Assembly: GCA_016342385.1 (NCBI GenBank)
Contig: JAEINM010000022.1
Coordinates: 1-18,724 of the forward strand
DNA length: 18,724 nt
From: Spirochaetaceae bacterium
GTDB taxonomy: Bacteria > Spirochaetota > Spirochaetia > DSM-2461
Direction: 5' to 3'
Shown here: positions 15,325 through 18,724 of the stretch, in pieces
Numbering within the stretch: the stretch's first letter is position 1
Layout: each line of letters begins with the position of its first letter
Program-made: the position numbers and the translations under genes
Notes under the pieces: generated by a model
Told to the model about the DNA's origin: nothing
Databases searched by the model: none
What the model saw: only the letters and a program-made list of their open reading frames with translations

Positions 15325-16359
15325 ATGATAAATGTAGCATTAATAGGATGTGGATATTGGGGACCAAACCTCTTAAGGAATTTGTTATCATTACCCGGAT
15401 GCAATGTAAAATCCATTTGTGATCTCTGTAATGAAAGACTGATACATATGAAAAACCTGTATAATGATCTGATAATTACTTCCGACTGTTCTCAAATCAT
15501 GGACGATGATGAAATTGATGCCGTTATAATAGCTACACCGGTTAGAACACATTTCGAACTGGCCATACAAAGTTTAATGAAAGGAAAACATACCTTTATA
15601 GAAAAACCTCTAGCCAGATCAACAGAAGAGTGTAATATCCTTATTGATGAAGCCAAACAAAGAAATCTGACCCTTATGGTGGGGCACACATTTATATACA
15701 CTCCTCCTGTCAGAAAAATGAAAGATATTATTGAATCGGGAGAAATTGGAGAAGTTATCTATATCAGTTCCCGAAGGCTGAATCTGGGATTATTCCAGAA
15801 GGATATAAATGTCGCCTGGGATCTTGCTCCTCATGATTTATCCATAATCCTCTATATTCTGGGAGAAAATCCGAAGACAGTCAGCTGCCAGGGGAAAGCC
15901 CATATCAATCCTAAAATTGAAGATGTTACCAATATAACATTGACCTTTAATTCCCGGGGATACGCCTCGATTCAGAGCAGCTGGATTGATCCCAGGAAAG
16001 TAAGAGATATGACCGTTGTGGGGACTAAGAAAATGATTGTTTATGATGATCTGGAACCACTTGAGAAAATCAAGATTTATGACAGAGGAGTCAGTGTTCC
16101 ACCCCATTCTGATACTTTTGCTCAATTTCAGTACTCCTATCACTATGGTGATGTATACAGCCCTTATGTAAAACAGGAAGAGCCATTGAGAATTGAATGC
16201 AATCACTTCCTGGACTGTATAAGATCGGGAAAACCATCAGAATCATCGGGAGAAAAAGGGCTTGAAGTCGTAAAGATTCTTGAAGCCGCCAGCAAATCCC
16301 TTAAAAACTCCAATGTGTCTGTAAGTGTTAACGATTCTCTCGAACTAAGAGCCAGTTAA
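15325..16359 (+). CDS. Gfo/Idh/MocA-family oxidoreductase, WlbA/WbpB-like (UDP-GlcNAc uronate 3-dehydrogenase)
   Basis: A 344-residue NAD-dependent sugar dehydrogenase. The Rossmann motif is GCGYWGPN at 8-15, EKP at 93-95 is the family's cofactor/catalytic signature, and WDLAPHDLSI at 165-174 carries the active-site His170-Asp171. The GCGYWGPNLLRN opening is characteristic of the branch that holds WlbA/WbpB, which oxidises C3 of UDP-N-acetylglucosaminuronic acid before transamination. The following gene looks like the partner N-acetyltransferase of that pathway, which supports the assignment. The ribosome binding site is AAGGAG at 15313-15318, and the gene abuts the next start with no spacer. 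Closely related dehydrogenases act on other nucleotide sugars, so the exact substrate is inferred from context. Confidence 0.82.
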   Translation: MINVALIGCGYWGPNLLRNLLSLPGCNVKSICDLCNERLIHMKNLYNDLIITSDCSQIMDDDEIDAVIIATPVRTHFELAIQSLMKGKHTFIEKPLARSTEECNILIDEAKQRNLTLMVGHTFIYTPPVRKMKDIIESGEIGEVIYISSRRLNLGLFQKDINVAWDLAPHDLSIILYILGENPKTVSCQGKAHINPKIEDVTNITLTFNSRGYASIQSSWIDPRKVRDMTVVGTKKMIVYDDLEPLEKIKIYDRGVSVPPHSDTFAQFQYSYHYGDVYSPYVKQEEPLRIECNHFLDCIRSGKPSESSGEKGLEVVKILEAASKSLKNSNVSVSVNDSLELRAS

Positions 16360-16824
16360 ATGAATAAATCTAAGGATGTCATTCTGGGAAAAGATGTTAA
16401 AATTTATGATTTCACCAATCTATACGGGTGCTCGATTGGTGATGAGAGTAAAATCGGTACATTTGTAGAAATTCAGAAAGGTTCAACAATCGGCAAACGC
16501 TGTAAAATTTCCAGTCACTCCTTCATCTGCGAAGGTGTCATAATTGAAGATGAGGTCTTTATTGGTCATAACGTAACATTTATAAATGATTTATATCCCC
16601 GATCCACAACAGAGAATGGTGAAATCCAAAGAGATAATGACTGGAGATGTATACCCACTATAATTAAAAAAGGAGCCTCAATAGGTTCCAGCTCCACCAT
16701 ACTCTGCGGCCTGACTATAGGAGAAAATGCCATTATTGGAGCCGGAAGTGTAGTAACTCATGATGTTCCTGCCGGTACAGTCTTTGCCGGGAATCCCGCA
16801 CATAAGCTCAGAGACATCTCTTAA
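16360..16824 (+). CDS. Left-handed beta-helix N-acetyltransferase, WbpD/WlbB-like
   Basis: A 154-residue hexapeptide-repeat acyltransferase made of short repeats such as SIGDESKIGTFVEI and STIGKRCKISS. The segment FIGHNVTFINDLYPRS is the signature of the WbpD/WlbB group, which N-acetylates the 3-amino group of UDP-2-acetamido-3-amino-glucuronate using acetyl-CoA. GASIGSSSTILCGLTIGE and GAGSVVTHDVPAG with GNPAH close the helix. The ATG directly follows the dehydrogenase stop, so the two are translationally linked. The aminotransferase (WbpE/WlbC) that should act between them is not in the window, nor is the UDP-GlcNAc 6-dehydrogenase. This is the last gene of the plus-strand biosynthetic run. 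Confidence 0.85.
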   Translation: MNKSKDVILGKDVKIYDFTNLYGCSIGDESKIGTFVEIQKGSTIGKRCKISSHSFICEGVIIEDEVFIGHNVTFINDLYPRSTTENGEIQRDNDWRCIPTIIKKGASIGSSSTILCGLTIGENAIIGAGSVVTHDVPAGTVFAGNPAHKLRDIS

Positions 16825-17099
16825 AACCGAGAGATTCATCATATGAAATGTCATTCTTTGATATTATTTCATTAGAAAGTAATAATATTTCATTAGAGAG
16901 TAGTATAAATTTATTGTTTTTTTTAAAATAGGAGTTACATTTCTTGTTATTGCAACTCCAATGAAGAGGGGAAAAATGAAGAATCTATCCTATGGTTGAA
17001 CATACCAAATGGCATATTCTTAAATTTTGTAACAGGAAGTATCTTTTCAGTATAAGGCTGAAAGAGTTTACATTGGGATTCTAACAAAGAGGGGAATAA
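16825..17099 (+). promoter_or_regulatory. Non-coding leader upstream of the lipoprotein gene
   Basis: A 275-base AT-rich stretch with no substantial gene. It holds an inverted repeat TTCAT/ATGAA (16835-16847) and two 19-base direct repeats (16865-16904). There are also two modest hairpins: GGAGTT/AACTCC at 16931-16959 and TTTCAG/CTGAAA at 17045-17063. An ATG at 16976 with a good Shine-Dalgarno (GAGGGG) opens only a 7-codon peptide. The lipoprotein gene has an almost identical GAGGGG site. I see no recognisable riboswitch; the region probably carries the lipoprotein gene's own promoter and operators. Confidence 0.4.
16865..16904 (+). repeat. Two 19-base direct repeats, 21-base period
   Basis: Copy 1 is TATTTCATTAGAAAGTAAT at 16865-16883 and copy 2 is TATTTCATTAGAGAGTAGT at 16886-16904; 17 of 19 positions agree. 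The 21-base period is two helical turns, which places both copies on one face of the DNA, as for tandem regulator sites. The core ATTTCAT also occurs inverted just upstream (ATGAAAT at 16843-16849). Confidence 0.6.
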
Positions 17100-17531
17100 A
17101 TGAAAAAAGCATCATTATATTCATTATTAATTGTAGTGAGTTTCTTATCAGCATGTTCAATGCCGACTATAACCAGACTGGCATCTAATCAAGCCCCGAA
17201 TAATTCTGTTGTTCCTGAAATTCTTCCTCAAGCAATAAGTTGTACAGATTCCACAATAACTCTGGAATGGGACTATTACACAGGAATACCGGTTGAGAGT
17301 TATAATTTGTACTACAAAGCTCATAGCGGAGATAATTGGATTTTACTCGACACAATAGTTTACGAATTAACACCTGAATTTACTATCGATTATAGTCAAA
17401 TGGGCAATGGAAGCTGGGATTTCGGTATTACGGCAATTGATTCTGAAGGAATTGAATCGGACAAGCATTCAAGCCTTGATCATACAGCTTCTCCAGCTAC
17501 AGGCTGGTATCTCGTATGGGATTATAATTAA
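17100..17531 (+). CDS. Small lipoprotein with fibronectin type III-like domain
   Basis: A 143-residue protein with a clear lipoprotein signal peptide: basic MKK, a hydrophobic core, and the lipobox LSAC at 16-19 with Cys19 as the predicted lipidated residue. After a short linker, residues about 43-130 form a beta-rich domain. The strand pattern TITLEWDYYTG, then ESYNLYYK, and WDFGITAIDSEGIES resembles a fibronectin type III fold (Trp in strand B, Tyr in strand C, closing G-strand region). It is expected to be anchored in a membrane leaflet and face the periplasm or surface. It has its own leader and is followed 18 bases later by a strong terminator, so it looks monocistronic. A role in holding or exporting the polysaccharide is possible from location only. 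Confidence 0.75.
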   Translation: MKKASLYSLLIVVSFLSACSMPTITRLASNQAPNNSVVPEILPQAISCTDSTITLEWDYYTGIPVESYNLYYKAHSGDNWILLDTIVYELTPEFTIDYSQMGNGSWDFGITAIDSEGIESDKHSSLDHTASPATGWYLVWDYN

Positions 17532-17549
17532 TAAAATTGAGTAAGATAG

Positions 17550-17578
17550 AATCCCCGGTAGACCCGGGGATTTTTTTT
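17550..17578 (+). terminator. Rho-independent terminator after the lipoprotein gene
   Basis: A perfect 9-base stem, AATCCCCGG (17550-17558) with CCGGGGATT (17564-17572), has a 5-base loop and runs into eight T (17571-17578). It ends the plus-strand transcription. It directly abuts the 3' end of the convergent SLBB gene, whose stop codon overlaps the T-run side, so the same stem may also slow minus-strand transcripts, although no T-run follows it in that direction. Confidence 0.9.
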
Positions 17579-18724
17579 ATTCAGATCCAGTCTGATTCAA
17601 AGCATTTGTTATGGTAATCATTGTAATGATCAATCCCAACCCTGTGGCGACTACAGGGAAATACTGATTGAAATTATAGAGAAAATTATTGGACAGAACA
17701 TTCACCGTATCACCAGGCATTATGGGCTCCAACTCACTTCTCCTGGTTCCACCTGCATCTGTAATGACCACTTTGCGGTTATTATTCCTCAGATTATCAA
17801 AACCTCCTGCCTGATTGACATAATACAGGTAATCAGCATTGGGGTTATAGGTGAATGGACCGGGGAAATTCGCCGCTCCTGTTACATAGACAACTGGTTT
17901 TTTTACTGGAATAACAATCTGGTCAAAGGCATCCAGGACTATATCATCTTCCATCTTATAATTATATATTAATTTCTGCATATCCACGGCTATGCTCTGA
18001 TAGTCCCGAAGAATATAACCATTTTCCAGATCAGCAAAAGGAGCAAATGACTCCCTTAAGGAATCAAGAATATCATATAAAGTTTCTCCCTGATTAATCG
18101 GGTAGGCAATTCTGTCATAGTCTTCAGCAGTAACTGCTTCTTCGGCAATCAATCTATCAATATCGATAATTCCACCTTCAACATATATAACCGGTTGAAC
18201 CCGTATGATTGAGGGAATTGTCACAATATCACCATTATGGAATTCGAAGTCCTGGTTATAATCTCTGTTATTAATGAAAAATGACTTCGGGCTATTTCCC
18301 GAATACCGGTCAATTCTGATTCTGGAGGAATTGCCCATAGGTGTAATCCCCCCTGTAAATTTCTGAACATCAGTTATAGTATCTGTATCGAGTAGCTGAT
18401 ATACTCCCGGTTTATAAACTTCACCTTTAATCTCAATTTCTCTCCGTATACGATTGATAACAATTGTATCGTCTGGTTTTATTGTAGGGTTCTGGGACAG
18501 TTCCCCCTGATTTAAGGCCAATAGAAGATCATATACATGTAATTCCCCTTTCCCCGATATAATCTGGATATCCCGAACTGAAGAATAATCACCCAGGTTA
18601 TCAGTAAGGACCTCACTTAACCGGGACAATCCCCAAGCTGTCACATAACGGGATTCGGGGATTTCTCCTCTGATAGGCACCTGAAAAACACCGACAGATG
18701 TAATTGTCAGAGCCGGGAGACTCC
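17577..18724 (-). CDS. SLBB-domain polysaccharide export protein, C-terminal part
   Basis: The frame is open to the right edge of the window, so this is the C-terminal ~381 residues of a longer protein; a GTG at 18680 is internal. It contains repeated SLBB (soluble ligand-binding beta-grasp) units. One spans the visible start, with VGVFQVPIRGEIPES. One is centred on IEIKGEVYKPGVYQL, with the GGITPMGN turn about 25 residues later. One near the end has VYVTGAANFPGPFTY and NQAGGFDN. Each has the family pattern of a Gly-x-Val/Ala strand, a Pro-Gly turn and a late Gly-Gly. Phe341-Leu361, counted from the GTG, forms one hydrophobic C-terminal segment, a possible membrane span. SLBB proteins form or line the outer-membrane exit channel for capsule/exopolysaccharide (Wza-like). 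The gene converges on the lipoprotein gene. Confidence 0.85.
   Translation of the reverse strand, partial: SLPALTITSVGVFQVPIRGEIPESRYVTAWGLSRLSEVLTDNLGDYSSVRDIQIISGKGELHVYDLLLALNQGELSQNPTIKPDDTIVINRIRREIEIKGEVYKPGVYQLLDTDTITDVQKFTGGITPMGNSSRIRIDRYSGNSPKSFFINNRDYNQDFEFHNGDIVTIPSIIRVQPVIYVEGGIIDIDRLIAEEAVTAEDYDRIAYPINQGETLYDILDSLRESFAPFADLENGYILRDYQSIAVDMQKLIYNYKMEDDIVLDAFDQIVIPVKKPVVYVTGAANFPGPFTYNPNADYLYYVNQAGGFDNLRNNNRKVVITDAGGTRRSELEPIMPGDTVNVLSNNFLYNFNQYFPVVATGLGLIITMITITNALNQTGSE

Noticed and set aside
16825..17099. Possible c-di-GMP riboswitch before the lipoprotein gene, prompted by the PilZ and VpsT-like genes nearby
   Set aside because: The conserved GEMM-type core and tetraloop/receptor elements were not found; only weak hairpins and direct repeats are present.
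1..18724. Transposases, CRISPR arrays, tRNA or rRNA genes
   Set aside because: None were seen on either strand; all long frames are accounted for by the listed genes.

Overview
This window is part of a cell-surface polysaccharide (exopolysaccharide or capsule, Wzx/Wzy-type) locus from a low-GC bacterium. The ferredoxin-fused ETF alpha subunit points to an anaerobic or fermentative lifestyle. The mix of SLBB export protein, CsgD/VpsT-like regulator, PilZ protein and fused sugar transferase would fit a free-living spirochaete. That assignment is a judgement from protein style; no rRNA or other marker is present to prove it.

Layout. (1) 1-3816, plus strand: the end of a Wzy/O-antigen-ligase-type membrane protein, a GT2 glycosyltransferase, a Wzx-type flippase and a polysaccharide-deacetylase-like protein, the last three joined by stop/start overlaps. 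(2) 3904-12719, plus strand: a tight run of nine genes that is unusual for a polysaccharide locus. It encodes a carrier protein, an acyl-CoA-dehydrogenase-fold flavoenzyme, a stand-alone amino-acid-type adenylation enzyme, an amidohydrolase, a GNAT acyltransferase, ETF beta, ferredoxin-ETF alpha and two tandem FemAB-like aminoacyl/acyl transferases. (3) 12782-14166: a 59-residue membrane protein, a CsgD/VpsT-like LuxR regulator with a possible terminator, and a PilZ protein. This is a probable c-di-GMP control point. (4) 14187-16824: an initiating sugar transferase with a GGDEF-like N-terminal region, a WlbA/WbpB-like dehydrogenase and a WbpD/WlbB-like N-acetyltransferase. (5) 16825-17099: a leader with direct repeats, then a small lipoprotein (17100-17531) and a strong terminator. 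(6) 17577-18724, minus strand: the C-terminal part of an SLBB-domain polysaccharide export protein, convergent with everything else.

Working model. The sugar transferase loads the first sugar on the lipid carrier, WlbA/WlbB-like enzymes help make a 3-acetamido-uronic acid nucleotide sugar, the GT2 extends the repeat unit, Wzx flips it, Wzy polymerises it and SLBB proteins export it. The distinctive part is region 2. The adenylation enzyme would activate an amino acid (or similar acid) and load it on the carrier protein. The flavoenzyme would desaturate it while carrier-bound, passing electrons to the dedicated ETF. The FemAB-like and/or GNAT enzymes would move the product onto an amino or hydroxyl group of the glycan. 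The arrangement parallels the prolyl-carrier oxidation cassettes of pyrrole natural products (PltF/PltE/PltL, CloN4/N3/N5 types), but the hand-read adenylation pocket does not match the proline code. The acyl group may therefore be a different, possibly undescribed one.
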